Assembly (NCBI RefSeq): GCF_013214165.1
Contig: NZ_JABSSM010000019.1
Location: 62,001-126,000 of the forward strand
Source of the DNA: Shewanella sp.
GTDB lineage: Bacteria; Pseudomonadota; Gammaproteobacteria; Enterobacterales; Shewanellaceae
Reading direction: 5' to 3'
DNA length: 64,000 bases
Position numbers and translations under genes: made by a program. This document shows positions 41,752 to 51,481 of the stretch, one piece after another. The notes below the pieces were generated by a model. That model made no database searches. It was not told the DNA's origin and saw only the letters and a list, made by a program, of their open reading frames with translations. How positions within the stretch are numbered: the first letter of the stretch is position 1; every line of letters starts with the position of its first letter.

Positions 41752-41841
41752 TATGCTTACCAACTCCAAAAATCAATCAAACAATAAAAAGGCCGACCCA
41801 AGAGCCGACCCTATTTCAGTTTCCATTACCATAGCGTGAGA

Positions 41842-42213
41842 TTAACTTTCGTTATCTGCAATCCATTGTTCAGCCAAATGGCTGCTACGTTTATCGAACA
41901 CCTTAACCGGACAGGGGATCATATAAGCCATCGCTTTGGCCATAGCCGAGATCCACTCGCTGTCGGTAATAATGACGACTCTGGAAAAGTCCGTCAAATG
42001 AAAAAAACCTAACATAGCATCATCCCATAATGTTTCCACCGTGATGCCCTTAAAACCTTCGTCAAACTCATACCAAAGCTTGATCGACGCATGATCTTTA
42101 AGTCTAGCCTCAATTGCTGGTAGCAAGCGTTGGTCATAGTCATCGCCGGTGACAACACCTGAGGCCTTTATCGCTACGGTATCGTGATTAAACCCATCCA
42201 AGATTTCTAACAT
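41842..42213 (-). CDS. SpoIIAA-like (STAS-related) protein
   Basis: 123 residues starting MLEILDGFNHDT behind AGGAG. It has the alternating strand/helix pattern of the SpoIIAA-like family (PF11964): KASGVVTGDDYDQRLLPAI, LWYEFDEGFKGIT and DFSRVVIITDSEWI, then WI near the end. These small cytoplasmic proteins are of unknown role. The open frame extends 30 codons upstream, but that extension lacks a ribosome-binding site. Confidence 0.8.
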   Translation of the reverse strand: MLEILDGFNHDTVAIKASGVVTGDDYDQRLLPAIEARLKDHASIKLWYEFDEGFKGITVETLWDDAMLGFFHLTDFSRVVIITDSEWISAMAKAMAYMIPCPVKVFDKRSSHLAEQWIADNES

Positions 42214-42248
42214 TATGCACTCCTTGCAAGCCATTAAATAGAGAACTA

Positions 42249-42542
42249 TCAGTAGATAAAATGAAACATAAACAAACTCAATAGGCACAAAATACACAAA
42301 CAATGAATCAGGTGTTTGCCTAAGTCTGCACCCGCTTTAACGGACCTGAAATGCCGGAAAAATTGCACACCTAACCAAACAAGTATAAACGGCACCAACG
42401 GAAGTGACACCACTAATGGGAAAAAACCCCATCCAAGGTCGAACGCATTAACGCTAAAAGTGTGGATCACCCACCAAAATAGCAAGAGCGCCAGATACAC
42501 AGTTAGATGCTGATGGTGAGTCGAGCCAGTGAAAACGGTCAA
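42249..42542 (-). CDS. Small 2TM-domain membrane protein
   Basis: 97 residues with two hydrophobic helices (about 13-35 and 42-60) joined by a short loop. HLTVYLALLLFWWVIHTF and WLGVQFFRH resemble the 2TM domain found alone or attached to regulators. A third hydrophobic stretch lies at the C-terminus. It may form an operon with the SpoIIAA-like gene 35 bp downstream. Function unknown. Confidence 0.55.
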   Translation of the reverse strand: MTVFTGSTHHQHLTVYLALLLFWWVIHTFSVNAFDLGWGFFPLVVSLPLVPFILVWLGVQFFRHFRSVKAGADLGKHLIHCLCILCLLSLFMFHFIY

Positions 42543-42755
42543 ATGAGTGCCCTAATGTGTTAGCTGGTTTAATACCCATGGGTAAAAAACTGATAGATAT
42601 AACATTAGGTGGCTTATTATTTGACCACAAGAAAGGAGATGTAAAATACTGTAACTAAATATAAAGTCCAGCTAAAATAAATGCCTAAAGAGGAGTATAC
42701 CGAGTCAATAGCGCGACTACTATGGCCTGCATTAGCGATTTAATTTAGTGAATGT

Positions 42756-43115
42756 TTACTGCGAACCGCCCACGAGTTTAGCAATTTCTTGATCGAACAG
42801 ATTTTTGATCAAGCCAGAGAATTCCGTGATAAATAGGGTCTGCTCGGCTGTTGCATTGCTTTGGGCTACACTGGCTAAGATCTCTTCGAGATCGTAGACT
42901 ATCGCATCAATTTCACGGATCACCGTATTTCTTTGAGCAAACGTCAGACAAGGATTTTGACCACACACCATGATGATCTGCGCCGATAACAGCTGTTCGA
43001 ATAATTCCATCACGGTATCTCCCGCCACAGAAACCACCTCTTGCCCCTCAAACAGACCTAAATGCTCTGTGAGGTACTGAATGAGATGCATATATCCATC
43101 TTTATCTGTAACCAT
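42756..43115 (-). CDS. DUF3802-like small protein
   Basis: 119 residues, mostly helical and acidic (DGYMHLIQYLTEHLGLFEG at the N-terminus; EIDAIVYDLEEILASV in the middle). I believe it belongs to the DUF3802 family known from Shewanella and Vibrio, with no known function. An array of 8-bp repeats lies 22 bp upstream, where promoter elements would be expected. Confidence 0.65.
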   Translation of the reverse strand: MVTDKDGYMHLIQYLTEHLGLFEGQEVVSVAGDTVMELFEQLLSAQIIMVCGQNPCLTFAQRNTVIREIDAIVYDLEEILASVAQSNATAEQTLFITEFSGLIKNLFDQEIAKLVGGSQ

Positions 43116-43136
43116 CTTAGCCCTTATTCACCTATC

Positions 43137-43190
43137 CAGTTATGCAGTTATGCAGTTATGCAGTTATGCAGTTATGCAGTTATGCAGTTA
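43137..43190. repeat. CAGTTATG tandem repeat, 6.75 units
   Basis: Fifty-four bases of perfect 8-bp repeats immediately upstream of the DUF3802-like gene (which reads away from it on the minus strand). Eight is not a multiple of three or of the helical turn, so unit changes would alter promoter spacing. Confidence 0.95.
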
Positions 43191-43280
43191 GAGCATGCTA
43201 GTTGCCATGCTCACCGACCAGTCTATCGACATTTTAAACCGTTTTCATCATAGATAAACATAATTTGTTACATTTGACCT

Positions 43281-43856
43281 TTAACGGGTTAAATTCAATA
43301 CAAATGACACTGGGACAGCCTGACTTATCGAGCTCAAGCCCGCGACGTCTCTTAATTTTTCAATACCTGGCGTCAAACCAAAACTCGCCGCATTCACTAT
43401 TAGCGGTTGCGTACTCACCACTAAGAGCCGATCCTCTGACAATTTAGCAATCGTGACCCTAATAGGCATTATCTGTTTCTTGCCATGCATTGATAATTCG
43501 GCAGACATATCCATGACACTGGTACCGCCAACAGCAATATCGGCGAGCTTAGACAAGTCGATATTTGAGCTCAACACTAATCTCGGATACACACCCACCT
43601 CAAAAAGCAGCTCTTTCATCCGAATATCACGGATCTCAATATTGGTCCATACACTCGCCAAGTCTATCGTGAGCGCGAATTTGCCACTGTCATCCAACTG
43701 ACCAGAGAAGGAGTTAAAATGATGGACCTCAGCCAGATCGACTTTCTTTGTCGAAATAAAATTCACATTGGAATTTTTACTGTCGACGGTCCAGGCCGCA
43801 GCCGATGCGGTCCCGCCAATTGAACATAACAAGATCCCTATCAATAACTTATTCAT
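43281..43856 (-). CDS. YceI-family periplasmic protein
   Basis: 191 residues with a signal peptide (cleavage after TASA). The lipocalin-like YceI pattern is clear: WTVDSKNSNVNFISTKK at the mature N-terminus, then HHFNSFSGQLDDSGKF, and MKELLFEVGVYPRLVL in the middle. YceI proteins bind polyisoprenoids in a beta barrel (family knowledge); role here is unknown. Single gene. Confidence 0.85.
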   Translation of the reverse strand: MNKLLIGILLCSIGGTASAAAWTVDSKNSNVNFISTKKVDLAEVHHFNSFSGQLDDSGKFALTIDLASVWTNIEIRDIRMKELLFEVGVYPRLVLSSNIDLSKLADIAVGGTSVMDMSAELSMHGKKQIMPIRVTIAKLSEDRLLVVSTQPLIVNAASFGLTPGIEKLRDVAGLSSISQAVPVSFVLNLTR

Positions 43857-44008
43857 ACCTGCTCCCGCTATTAATTGTCATAATCAAAACATGATTGGTT
43901 AGTAATAGTATATAAATGAATTTACATAAGTAAATGCTGAAATAAAGTAAAAAATGACCGTGTCATCGCCACTCTCATTTCCTTACTTGAATATATGTGC
44001 GTGGGTCT

Positions 44009-44650
44009 TTATGGCGCGAGCCTGCTGATGTCCCAACTGGCCGCTTCTTTGGTATAGATAAAACGGTCATGAAGGCGTTTCTCTCCCCCCTGCCAAAACT
44101 CAATACTGCTTGGCCTAACGATATAGCCGCCCCAAAATTTAGGTAAGGGCACCTCACCTTGGCTAAATTTGGCTTTCATCTCGGCGTACTTGCTCTCTAG
44201 CGCCTGCCTTGCAGAGATCTTACTCGACTGCTTAGAGACCCAGGCGGCTATCTGACTCTCTTTGGGACGAGTGATAAAATATTTCATTACCTCAGCTGTC
44301 GACAACGCCTCAGCCTCGCCTGTGATGGCCACCTGTCGTTCTAGCGCATGCCAGGGAAACAAGATACTAACTTTCGAGTTAACGGCGATATGCTGTGACT
44401 TTCTGCTGGCTAAATTGGTAAAAAATACGAAGCCACCGGTGTCGAAACGTTTAAGCAGCACGATTCTTTGAAATGGCTGTCCATCGGCATCGACCGTGGC
44501 GACCACCATGGCGGTAGGGTCACTCAGCAAGTCACTGTCCCTTGCCTGCTCCATCCACTTAGAAAACAAGACCATAGGATCGCTTGGAAGATCCTCTTCA
44601 TTGAGTCCGCCCAAGGTATATTCACGTCTTATATCACTCAATTTCGACAT
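44009..44650 (-). CDS. pdxH: Pyridoxamine 5'-phosphate oxidase
   Basis: FMN enzyme producing pyridoxal phosphate. 213 residues from [12 protein letters not shown] behind AGGAAAAG. Motifs are [51 protein letters not shown] and the C-terminal signature [14 protein letters not shown]...W.ISRLAP. It follows speB by 22 bp. SpeA uses PLP, so co-location is sensible though perhaps incidental. Confidence 0.95.
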   Translation of the reverse strand: MSKLSDIRREYTLGGLNEEDLPSDPMVLFSKWMEQARDSDLLSDPTAMVVATVDADGQPFQRIVLLKRFDTGGFVFFTNLASRKSQHIAVNSKVSILFPWHALERQVAITGEAEALSTAEVMKYFITRPKESQIAAWVSKQSSKISARQALESKYAEMKAKFSQGEVPLPKFWGGYIVRPSSIEFWQGGEKRLHDRFIYTKEAASWDISRLAP

Positions 44651-44672
44651 TTTTCTTTTCCTACACAAGTCA

Positions 44673-45614
44673 TTAATCGCTATTTTTTATGGGGTTTCTT
44701 TTTTTATCCGCCCACAAATGCAACATTTCGAGTCCCAGTGTCGCCCCCGCCAGAGCCGTTATCTCGGCCGAATCATAGGCTGGGGCGACTTCGACTACGT
44801 CCATGCCGATCAGATTCAGGCCGCGCAGGCCGCGTAAAATTTTCATGGCTTTATCACTGGTTAACCCGCCACACACGGGTGTACCTGTGCCCGGCGCGAA
44901 TGCCGGATCTAAACAATCGATATCGAATGTCACATACAAGGGCATGTCACCCACACGCGCCTTAATCTGTGCCACGATATCGTCGGCGTGCATATCGTTG
45001 GCAGTCGCGGCATCGATCACTTGAAATTCATGTGACTCACGATCATATTCGGTTCTGATCCCTACCTGAATTGAATGCGCGGTTGAAATTAGCCCCTCTT
45101 TCGGTGCATGGTAAAACATGGTGCCATGATCATACTGACTGCCTTGGCTGTAAGTGTCTGTGTGTGCATCGAAATGAAGTAGTGCCATCTTACCGTGCTT
45201 TTTAAAATGTGCTCTGAGCAGAGGTAGAGTGACAAAGTGATCGCCACCTAGGCTCAGCAAGCCCTTGTCGGCGTCCAGAATGGCCGTGGCAAAGTCTTCG
45301 ACTCTTTGGGTGAAATCTGCCGAATCGCCACAGTCATACACAAGATCGCCTGCATCGACTATGTTCAGGTGATCGCTGAGTTTGAAATCCCAGGGCCAAC
45401 GGGTCTCTTCCCAGGCTAAGTTGATCGATGCCTGCCGAATAGCGCCAGGTCCCATACGACCACCAGAACGTCCTGTCGTGGCCATATCGAAAGGCAAACC
45501 TAAGATCACCACATCGGCATCCGAGGCGATGGGATTAAAATTCAGGGGTTGTCTTAGATAACCAAAGGCATTGGAATACAATGAGTAATCAGGTTTATCT
45601 ATCATGGTGGTCAT
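44673..45614 (-). CDS. speB: Agmatinase
   Basis: Mn-dependent ureohydrolase converting agmatine to putrescine and urea. 313 residues. The three metal signatures are present: [21 protein letters not shown] and [20 protein letters not shown], followed by [15 protein letters not shown] and [12 protein letters not shown]. It uses the product of SpeA, encoded two genes upstream in the same direction, completing the arginine-to-putrescine route. Confidence 0.95.
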   Translation of the reverse strand: MTTMIDKPDYSLYSNAFGYLRQPLNFNPIASDADVVILGLPFDMATTGRSGGRMGPGAIRQASINLAWEETRWPWDFKLSDHLNIVDAGDLVYDCGDSADFTQRVEDFATAILDADKGLLSLGGDHFVTLPLLRAHFKKHGKMALLHFDAHTDTYSQGSQYDHGTMFYHAPKEGLISTAHSIQVGIRTEYDRESHEFQVIDAATANDMHADDIVAQIKARVGDMPLYVTFDIDCLDPAFAPGTGTPVCGGLTSDKAMKILRGLRGLNLIGMDVVEVAPAYDSAEITALAGATLGLEMLHLWADKKRNPIKNSD

Positions 45615-45638
45615 ACACTCTCCAACGGGTCTAAATAT

Positions 45639-46583
45639 TTATATAACTTGGGTAAAAAGCAATTCATCTTGTTGATCAACATGCTTAAAATGAACATCAT
45701 AACCAATATCTGTGATGATTGAACAGGTGTTGATGCTGGTATTATCTCGCGGATTAGCACTGAGCATGGGCCGATCGACACAGATGAGGTCCCAGCGCTC
45801 GGGCTGTAACTTGAGTAAAAAGTGCTCGAGTACGTCAGCCGGTAAATCCTTATCAGTCAAATTGGTTTCAAAACTGCAATAGGAGTTCTGCTCCTGTGGG
45901 GTAATGTGCAGAGTGAAATATCGATCACCTTTAATGCCATTGAGTGAATAACCATATGGGCTAAAGAGGTGGTCATCAAATTCAAAATCGATAAACATGG
46001 AACTCAGCTGCAGGGCATCACGGATCCCCTCAACAGTCTGCTGGGGGGAACGAAAATACTCCGCCAATGGGCCCCTTAAGTGATACATCAATAGCTCAAT
46101 GCTGGCTAAAGGCTTAGCCCTAACCTGTGACTTAGACGACTGCGCTTCACCATTGGCGGTAAACAGATAATGATGATGACTGTCCAGTTGCCCTATTCTG
46201 TATCCCTTACCTGCTATCGTCTGGGTGATATAAGCAAGCTCTTGATCGAAGCTGCGAATTTGTGGCTGCAGCAGATACTCATTTTTTCTCTGGTAAGTCG
46301 CGTAAGCAATCGACTCTGCCCCTAGCCTTTCGATAAACAGCACCAGTGCGTTGGATAACAGAGTCGCGCCACAAGTGAGCATTCTGATCCGTCCATCCCA
46401 CACAAATAGGCTGGACTCACTGAGCAGATAAGCATCGCACGCATCATTTTTCACACAAGAGATGATGTCGGCGCCCGCGCTCGCGACCAGAGTCTGCCAA
46501 AAAGCATAGGGGAGATGTCTTAATGAAGGCGAGCCAGACTGCACACCCAGCTCGATGATCTTTTCAGAACCTTCAAATACCAT
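45639..46583 (-). CDS. S-adenosylmethionine decarboxylase, eukaryotic-type proenzyme
   Basis: Produces decarboxylated AdoMet, the aminopropyl donor for spermidine. 314 residues, resembling the plant/animal enzyme (PF01536) rather than the short bacterial SpeD. FEGSEK at residues 3-8 matches the human FEGTEK with its two active-site glutamates. YLLSESSLFV contains the self-cleavage site, predicted Glu56/Ser57, with Ser57 giving the pyruvoyl group. TCGATLL carries Cys71, equivalent to human Cys82. YFTLHITPQEQNSYCSFETN matches the human [20 protein letters not shown]. Sits between speA and speB. No spermidine synthase is in the window. Confidence 0.9.
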   Translation of the reverse strand: MVFEGSEKIIELGVQSGSPSLRHLPYAFWQTLVASAGADIISCVKNDACDAYLLSESSLFVWDGRIRMLTCGATLLSNALVLFIERLGAESIAYATYQRKNEYLLQPQIRSFDQELAYITQTIAGKGYRIGQLDSHHHYLFTANGEAQSSKSQVRAKPLASIELLMYHLRGPLAEYFRSPQQTVEGIRDALQLSSMFIDFEFDDHLFSPYGYSLNGIKGDRYFTLHITPQEQNSYCSFETNLTDKDLPADVLEHFLLKLQPERWDLICVDRPMLSANPRDNTSINTCSIITDIGYDVHFKHVDQQDELLFTQVI

Positions 46584-46596
46584 ATAGGATTACCTT

Positions 46597-46637
46597 GGCC
46601 TCAAGTATCACTGTCAAGATCAGTGCTGCTTGAGGCC
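46597..46637 (-). other. Strong intercistronic hairpin between speA and the AdoMet decarboxylase gene
   Basis: GGCCTCAAG and CTTGAGGCC form a perfect 9-bp outer stem, with CACTG/CAGTG pairing inside. It fills most of the 60-bp gap and has no T-run, so it is more likely an RNA-processing or translation element than a terminator. Confidence 0.6.
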
Positions 46638-46643
46638 GTTAAA

Positions 46644-48557
46644 TTAAGTGAAGTCTTCCAGATAGGTATAACCTTCCAAGCCTAACTGCAACTCTTCGAG
46701 GATATTAGCACGCTCAGATTCTTCGATATGCATGTTAACCAGCTCTTCATAGGTACGCATAAATGATACCGCGTCTAAATTCACATATTTGAGCACATCG
46801 GCGACCGTATCCCCCGCTAACACAGACTCGATATTGGTCAGGCCATTCTCATCGACTCGGACCACGGCAGAGTTAGTATCGCCGAAGAGGTTATGCATAT
46901 CGCCTAAGATCTCCTGATAGGCACCCACAAGGAAGAAGCCAATCAGATAGGGGCTCTCGGCGCTCCAGGCTGGAACTGGCAAGGTGGTTTCTATGCCCTG
47001 ACCATCGACATACTGATCGATAGAACCATCTGAATCGCAGGTAATATCTAACATTACGGCGCGACGTTCAGGTTTTTTATCCAGGCCCGATAACGGCAAT
47101 ACCGGGAAGACCTGATCTATGCCCCATGCATCGGGTAATGACTGGAACAGAGAAAAGTTGACAAAAAACTTATCGGCTAACTTCTCATTGAGCTCATCTA
47201 TGATGGGTCGGTGGAAACGATACTTAGTGCTCATTACGCCTTGAAGTTCATGACACACCCTTAAGTTGACTTGCTCCGCCCAGGCCCGCTCGGAGAGAGA
47301 CAGTTGACCTAGAGCAAACAATGAGTGAGCCTCAGACAAGTCACTCTGGCAATCATGATAGATCTCTATCAAGGCTCGTTGATCTGCGCGGTCACTCACC
47401 TCCACCCAAGATTGCCACATGTTATGCAGCAGTACAGGCGCAGCAGCATCTGGGGCTTGAATGACTTCGACTTTATAGGCTTCAGTCCCAATCACATCAG
47501 AGATAAGCACCGCATGATGGGCCGTGAGGTATCGGCCAGACTCAGAGATGATTTGTGGCATAGGCTGCCGATATTCTTTGCAGATATCGGTCAACACGCT
47601 GACGATATTATTGGCATATTCAGTCAAACCATAATTCATCGAATGACTGCTTTGGCTGCGAGTCCCATCATAATCGACCGCTAAGCCACCACCGACATCG
47701 AAACATTTTACATCGGTGCCCAGCTTTTGTAGCTCACAATAAAAACGTCCGGCTTCATTCACCCCTTGGCGTATGTCTCTGATGTTGGCAATTTGCGATC
47801 CCAGATGAAAATGCAGCAATTGCAAGCAATCTAACATTTGTTCATCTTTGAGAGATTCAATCACAGTCAGAACTTGAGCTGCTGACAGGCCAAATTTTGA
47901 CTTCTCGCCACCACTGGCCTGCCACTTTCCTTTGCCCTGAAACGCCAGGCGTACTCGTAAACCCAGTCTGGGGGTCACGCCAAGTTTTTTCGCTTCCTGG
48001 AGTATGCTCTTAAGTTCCGACAGTTTCTCGAGGACGATATAGACCTTATGGCCTAATTTCTCGCCTATGAGTGCCAGTCGGATATATTCAATGTCTTTAT
48101 AACCGTTGCAGATAATCACAGAGCTGGCTTTCTGAGCCATGGCTAACACCGCCATCAGCTCTGGCTTGCTGCCGGCTTCCAGGCCCAGTTGCGGCACTTC
48201 TTTCGATTTCTGGCTGGCAAGTATCTCTTCTACAACTGTCTGTTGCTGGTTCACTTTAATCGGATACACCAGCAAATAATCTGACTCATACTGGTATTTC
48301 TCAATCGCCAGGTTAAACGCATGACAGATACTGTTGACCCTATGATGCAAAATTTGCGGAAAACGAACCAATACAGGAAGGGCAACACCAGACTTGACCA
48401 AGTCTTGGGCAAGCTCATTTAAGCCAATAGTAAATTCCGGGTTAGTTTGATCGGGAGAAACGGTGACCTCTCCGGCATCACTTATCCCATAGAGCCCTTG
48501 ACTCCAATAATTAACGTTATACCCGTTACGGGCATCATTAATAGACCAATCACTCAT
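46644..48557 (-). CDS. speA: Biosynthetic arginine decarboxylase
   Basis: PLP enzyme of the alanine-racemase-fold group converting arginine to agmatine. 637 residues, as in E. coli. The PLP lysine region [17 protein letters not shown], the HFHLGSQI and [12 protein letters not shown] patterns, and [15 protein letters not shown] with the conserved Cys-Asp pair are present. It is the first gene of the speA / AdoMet decarboxylase / speB / pdxH run. Confidence 0.96.
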   Translation of the reverse strand: MSDWSINDARNGYNVNYWSQGLYGISDAGEVTVSPDQTNPEFTIGLNELAQDLVKSGVALPVLVRFPQILHHRVNSICHAFNLAIEKYQYESDYLLVYPIKVNQQQTVVEEILASQKSKEVPQLGLEAGSKPELMAVLAMAQKASSVIICNGYKDIEYIRLALIGEKLGHKVYIVLEKLSELKSILQEAKKLGVTPRLGLRVRLAFQGKGKWQASGGEKSKFGLSAAQVLTVIESLKDEQMLDCLQLLHFHLGSQIANIRDIRQGVNEAGRFYCELQKLGTDVKCFDVGGGLAVDYDGTRSQSSHSMNYGLTEYANNIVSVLTDICKEYRQPMPQIISESGRYLTAHHAVLISDVIGTEAYKVEVIQAPDAAAPVLLHNMWQSWVEVSDRADQRALIEIYHDCQSDLSEAHSLFALGQLSLSERAWAEQVNLRVCHELQGVMSTKYRFHRPIIDELNEKLADKFFVNFSLFQSLPDAWGIDQVFPVLPLSGLDKKPERRAVMLDITCDSDGSIDQYVDGQGIETTLPVPAWSAESPYLIGFFLVGAYQEILGDMHNLFGDTNSAVVRVDENGLTNIESVLAGDTVADVLKYVNLDAVSFMRTYEELVNMHIEESERANILEELQLGLEGYTYLEDFT

Positions 48558-48588
48558 AATTATTAAACCTAAAAATTAAAATCAAAAT

Positions 48589-48613
48589 ACGAAGGCGATA
48601 TCGACGCCTTCGT
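48589..48613 (-). promoter_or_regulatory. Hairpin in the speA leader
   Basis: ACGAAGGCG/CGCCTTCGT (9-bp stem, 7-nt loop) on the minus strand is followed by ATTTTGATTTTAATTTTT, then speA 32 bp on. It has the look of a weak intrinsic terminator in the 5' leader. The rest of the 332-bp speA-cvfB gap shows a divergent AT-rich promoter region and no convincing gene. Confidence 0.45.
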
Positions 48614-48889
48614 CAGCACAAACTGGCCCGAGTTTCAATGTGAAGCCTGATACCCAGACCATAAAAATGGGGCGTAATTAAACACCGCAGACGATGCTAT
48701 TGCAAGCATAAGATATAAAAATATAAGGTTAAAAAAGCCAGTCAAGATTAACATGATTAGGGGCAAATCCGTACTCGACGTCGATTTTTTAAACAAATCA
48801 GCCCCAGAGATTAAAATCACTTAAAGATTGTTAATCGGTTTTCCACTATAATCCAGCATCGAAGCAGTCCCTAAGCAACAGAGAGTCAC

Positions 48890-49726
48890 ATGATACAAAT
48901 AGGAAAATCTTGCACCCTCGAAGTCGTAAAACGCGTCGACTTTGGTGTTTATCTCAATGCACACGACCTAGGCCAGGTACTATTGCCTAGCAAGGTGGTT
49001 CCAAAAGAGTGTAATGTCGGTGATGAAATCGATGTTTTTCTTTATCTGGACTCAGAAGATGCCATCATTGCGACCACTAAGAAGCCACTGGCTGAAGTGG
49101 GTCAGTTTGCCTATTTAGAAGCTGTTGCTACCGGTCAATACGGTGCCTTCCTCGACTGGGGTCTAGATAAAGATCTGCTACTCCCTTTCGCTGAACAACA
49201 CAGAGAGATTGAAGTGGGTCGCTCCTACTTAGTCTATATCTACACCAGCAACGTCGATGAGCGCATTGTCGCCTCGGCTAAAGTCGATAAATTCCTCGAC
49301 AGAACGCCGCCTCCATATGATAAAGATGAAGCGGTCAACCTGATCATAGGTGGCACCACAGATCTTGGCTATAAGGCTATTATCAATCACAGCCATTGGG
49401 GCGTCATCTTCAAAAATGAGGTGTTTCGGACCCTAAGTTTTGGTCAAAGGTTGAAGGGCTTCATCAAGCAAGTACGCAGCGATGACAAGATAGACCTTAT
49501 CCTACAACAGGGTGTAAAATCCGAGTTAGATAAACATTCTACTACCATCATGTTTAAGCTTAACCAAGCCGGTGGCTTCCTGCCTCTCAATGATAAGACT
49601 GATGCAGAAACCATCTATGCCAAAATGTCGATGAGTAAGAAAGCCTTCAAGAAAAGCATAGGTGGACTGTATAAGAATAAGCAGATCACCATAGCACCCG
49701 ATGGCATTAGAATAGTAGAAGACTAG
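48890..49726 (+). CDS. CvfB-like S1-domain RNA-binding protein
   Basis: 278 residues built of three S1-like domains and a C-terminal winged helix, as in the CvfB/YitL family. EVVKRVDFGVYLNA and VATGQYGAFLDWGLDKDLLLP are S1-type strands. The tail KMSMSKKAFKKSIGGLYKNKQI is the conserved wing. Function in Gram-negatives is poorly known. Transcribed alone, with a terminator about 80 bp downstream. Confidence 0.85.
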   Translation: MIQIGKSCTLEVVKRVDFGVYLNAHDLGQVLLPSKVVPKECNVGDEIDVFLYLDSEDAIIATTKKPLAEVGQFAYLEAVATGQYGAFLDWGLDKDLLLPFAEQHREIEVGRSYLVYIYTSNVDERIVASAKVDKFLDRTPPPYDKDEAVNLIIGGTTDLGYKAIINHSHWGVIFKNEVFRTLSFGQRLKGFIKQVRSDDKIDLILQQGVKSELDKHSTTIMFKLNQAGGFLPLNDKTDAETIYAKMSMSKKAFKKSIGGLYKNKQITIAPDGIRIVED

Positions 49727-49805
49727 GTACATCTAGGGTAGACGTCGATAATTGTCTAGTTATCGCGCATAAAACCAGTAACTTATTGCTTGGCTCTTTG
49801 ATTAA

Positions 49806-49842
49806 AAGCATGACTCTGTTATAACAAAGTCATGCTTTTTTT
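49806..49842 (+). terminator. Terminator between cvfB-like gene and yceH
   Basis: AAGCATGACT/AGTCATGCTT, 10-bp stem with a 12-nt loop, followed by a run of T. Confidence 0.85.
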
Positions 49843-49856
49843 ATGAGTTAACTGAA

Positions 49857-50540
49857 ATGAATCTCACGCTCCATGAAGCAAGGGTGATAGCTTGTCTACT
49901 TGAGAAAGAAGTCACCACCCCAGATCAATATCCCTTGTCCCTCAATTCACTCACTATGGCCTGTAACCAAAAGTCGAGTCGAGATCCGGTTCTTGCCATG
50001 ACGGAAGCCGAGACTCAAGCCAGTATCGATGCGCTGATGAAACGCCGGCTAGTCACAGACCAAACCGGTTTCGGTTCGCGAGTGGTTAAGTATAAGCATA
50101 GATTCTGTAATACCGAATTTAGCGATCTACAGTTCAATTCGGCTCAACTCGCCATCATCTGCTTATTACTGCTACGTGGGCCCCAGACACCGGGAGAGTT
50201 AAAGAGTCGAAGTGGCCGTTTACACCCTTTCCACGATGTCAGCGAAGTCGATAAGACCTTAGACTCGTTAACCCTCACCGACCCGGCATTAGTCAGGCAG
50301 CTTGCCAAAGAGCCAGGCAGACGAGACTCACGCTTCATCGGGCTTTTTTCAGACGAGGCAGTCCAAGCGCGTGAGACCGATATGGCATTCACGCCAACAA
50401 GAGCTGGCTCAATCGCAGCCACTGAGTCTGAGTCAGCCACCGAAGAGAACTTAGCACAAGCCGAATTAGTCGCCAGAGTGACCACGCTAGAGCGGGACGT
50501 CGCCCAACTAAAAGAAGCACTGCAGGATTTTCTCAACTGA
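49857..50540 (+). CDS. yceH: YceH-family (DUF480) protein
   Basis: 227 residues. The N-terminus [41 protein letters not shown] pattern (residues 3-40), [28 protein letters not shown] and a coiled-coil C-terminus ([17 protein letters not shown]) are those of YceH, a protein of tandem winged helices and unknown function. The start lies 15 bp after a terminator, so it needs a promoter within or upstream of it. Confidence 0.92.
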   Translation: MNLTLHEARVIACLLEKEVTTPDQYPLSLNSLTMACNQKSSRDPVLAMTEAETQASIDALMKRRLVTDQTGFGSRVVKYKHRFCNTEFSDLQFNSAQLAIICLLLLRGPQTPGELKSRSGRLHPFHDVSEVDKTLDSLTLTDPALVRQLAKEPGRRDSRFIGLFSDEAVQARETDMAFTPTRAGSIAATESESATEENLAQAELVARVTTLERDVAQLKEALQDFLN

Positions 50541-50638
50541 TAACGCTGACACATTAAACAGCATATTACTCAGTAAGATAAAATAACATATGCCTTGGTG
50601 ATAACTTAGCGTCCATGTGTTCAATAACAATATAAGGG

Positions 50639-51481
50639 ATGATTTTGGAACCTAACCTAAATACCGGCTTAGTGCGCAACACGCTCATACTGGCCAAATT
50701 TGAATTAAAGAAGCTGCTGTTTAATCCCAAGGGCTTGATCGCCCTCATCGCCTTCGCACTCGTGTGGATGCTGATCTTACTCTATCCCATTCGCGGCGCC
50801 TCGGATATTCTCCTGAGCCCGGATTTCAGGCAGTTGATCGCCGGGATATTTGGCGAGTCTTCGGTCGATAAACTCTTCCAGTGGCAAGTGGCTGAGATGG
50901 CAATATTTTGGGTCGCGGCCCTGTATCTCTTTCCTCTATTCAGCATTTTTGTCTCCGCGGATCAATTTGCCTCAGATAAAAGCCGAGGCAGCTTTCGCTT
51001 CTTGATCTTAAGGACTGGGCGAGACAGTTTGTTTTTCGGTCGCTTCATCGGCCACATGTTGATTCAATCTTTACTATTAATGTTAACGGTCGCGGCCACG
51101 ATACTGCTGGCACTGTCACGGGAGTCAAGCCTGTTACTGCCCGCACTAAGCTCTGGCCTGGTGGTGTTTATTAATATCTTCATCATCTTACTGCCATACA
51201 CGGCCTTGATGGCCCTGCTCTCCTTGTACGCCAATTCCGCGAGACAAGCCACTATCTACGCCATCTTACTCTGGGCTGTGAGTGCGATTGTGATCGCTAT
51301 CGTCAATAGTCAGCTGCCCGCGGTTGGCGAGCTATTAAGTTGGATATTACCCGGTGCTCAGCTAAGCATGATGATCAATACTCAAGGGATCTCTAGCCTG
51401 ATATATGCCCCAATACCGCTCATTCAAGCAGGCGTGTTACTTTTCCTAGGCAGAAGTTACATGCAAAGGAGTTCACTATGA
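50639..51481 (+). CDS. ABC-2-type transporter permease
   Basis: 280 residues with six hydrophobic segments and an N-terminal LILAKFELKKLLFNPKGLI, the usual cytoplasmic lead-in of ABC-2 permeases. The DKSRGSFRFLILRTGRDSLFFGRF loop is typical of the NosY/NatB group. It overlaps the following ATPase gene by 4 bp (ATGA), so the two form one exporter of unknown substrate. Confidence 0.88.
   Translation: MILEPNLNTGLVRNTLILAKFELKKLLFNPKGLIALIAFALVWMLILLYPIRGASDILLSPDFRQLIAGIFGESSVDKLFQWQVAEMAIFWVAALYLFPLFSIFVSADQFASDKSRGSFRFLILRTGRDSLFFGRFIGHMLIQSLLLMLTVAATILLALSRESSLLLPALSSGLVVFINIFIILLPYTALMALLSLYANSARQATIYAILLWAVSAIVIAIVNSQLPAVGELLSWILPGAQLSMMINTQGISSLIYAPIPLIQAGVLLFLGRSYMQRSSL

Noticed and set aside
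43137-43190. Tandem array considered as a CRISPR
   Set aside because: Units are 8 bp and contiguous with no spacers.
48635-48820. Minus-strand 61-codon hydrophobic frame in the speA-cvfB gap
   Set aside because: It starts at GTG without a ribosome-binding site, covers the divergent promoter region, and resembles no known small membrane protein.
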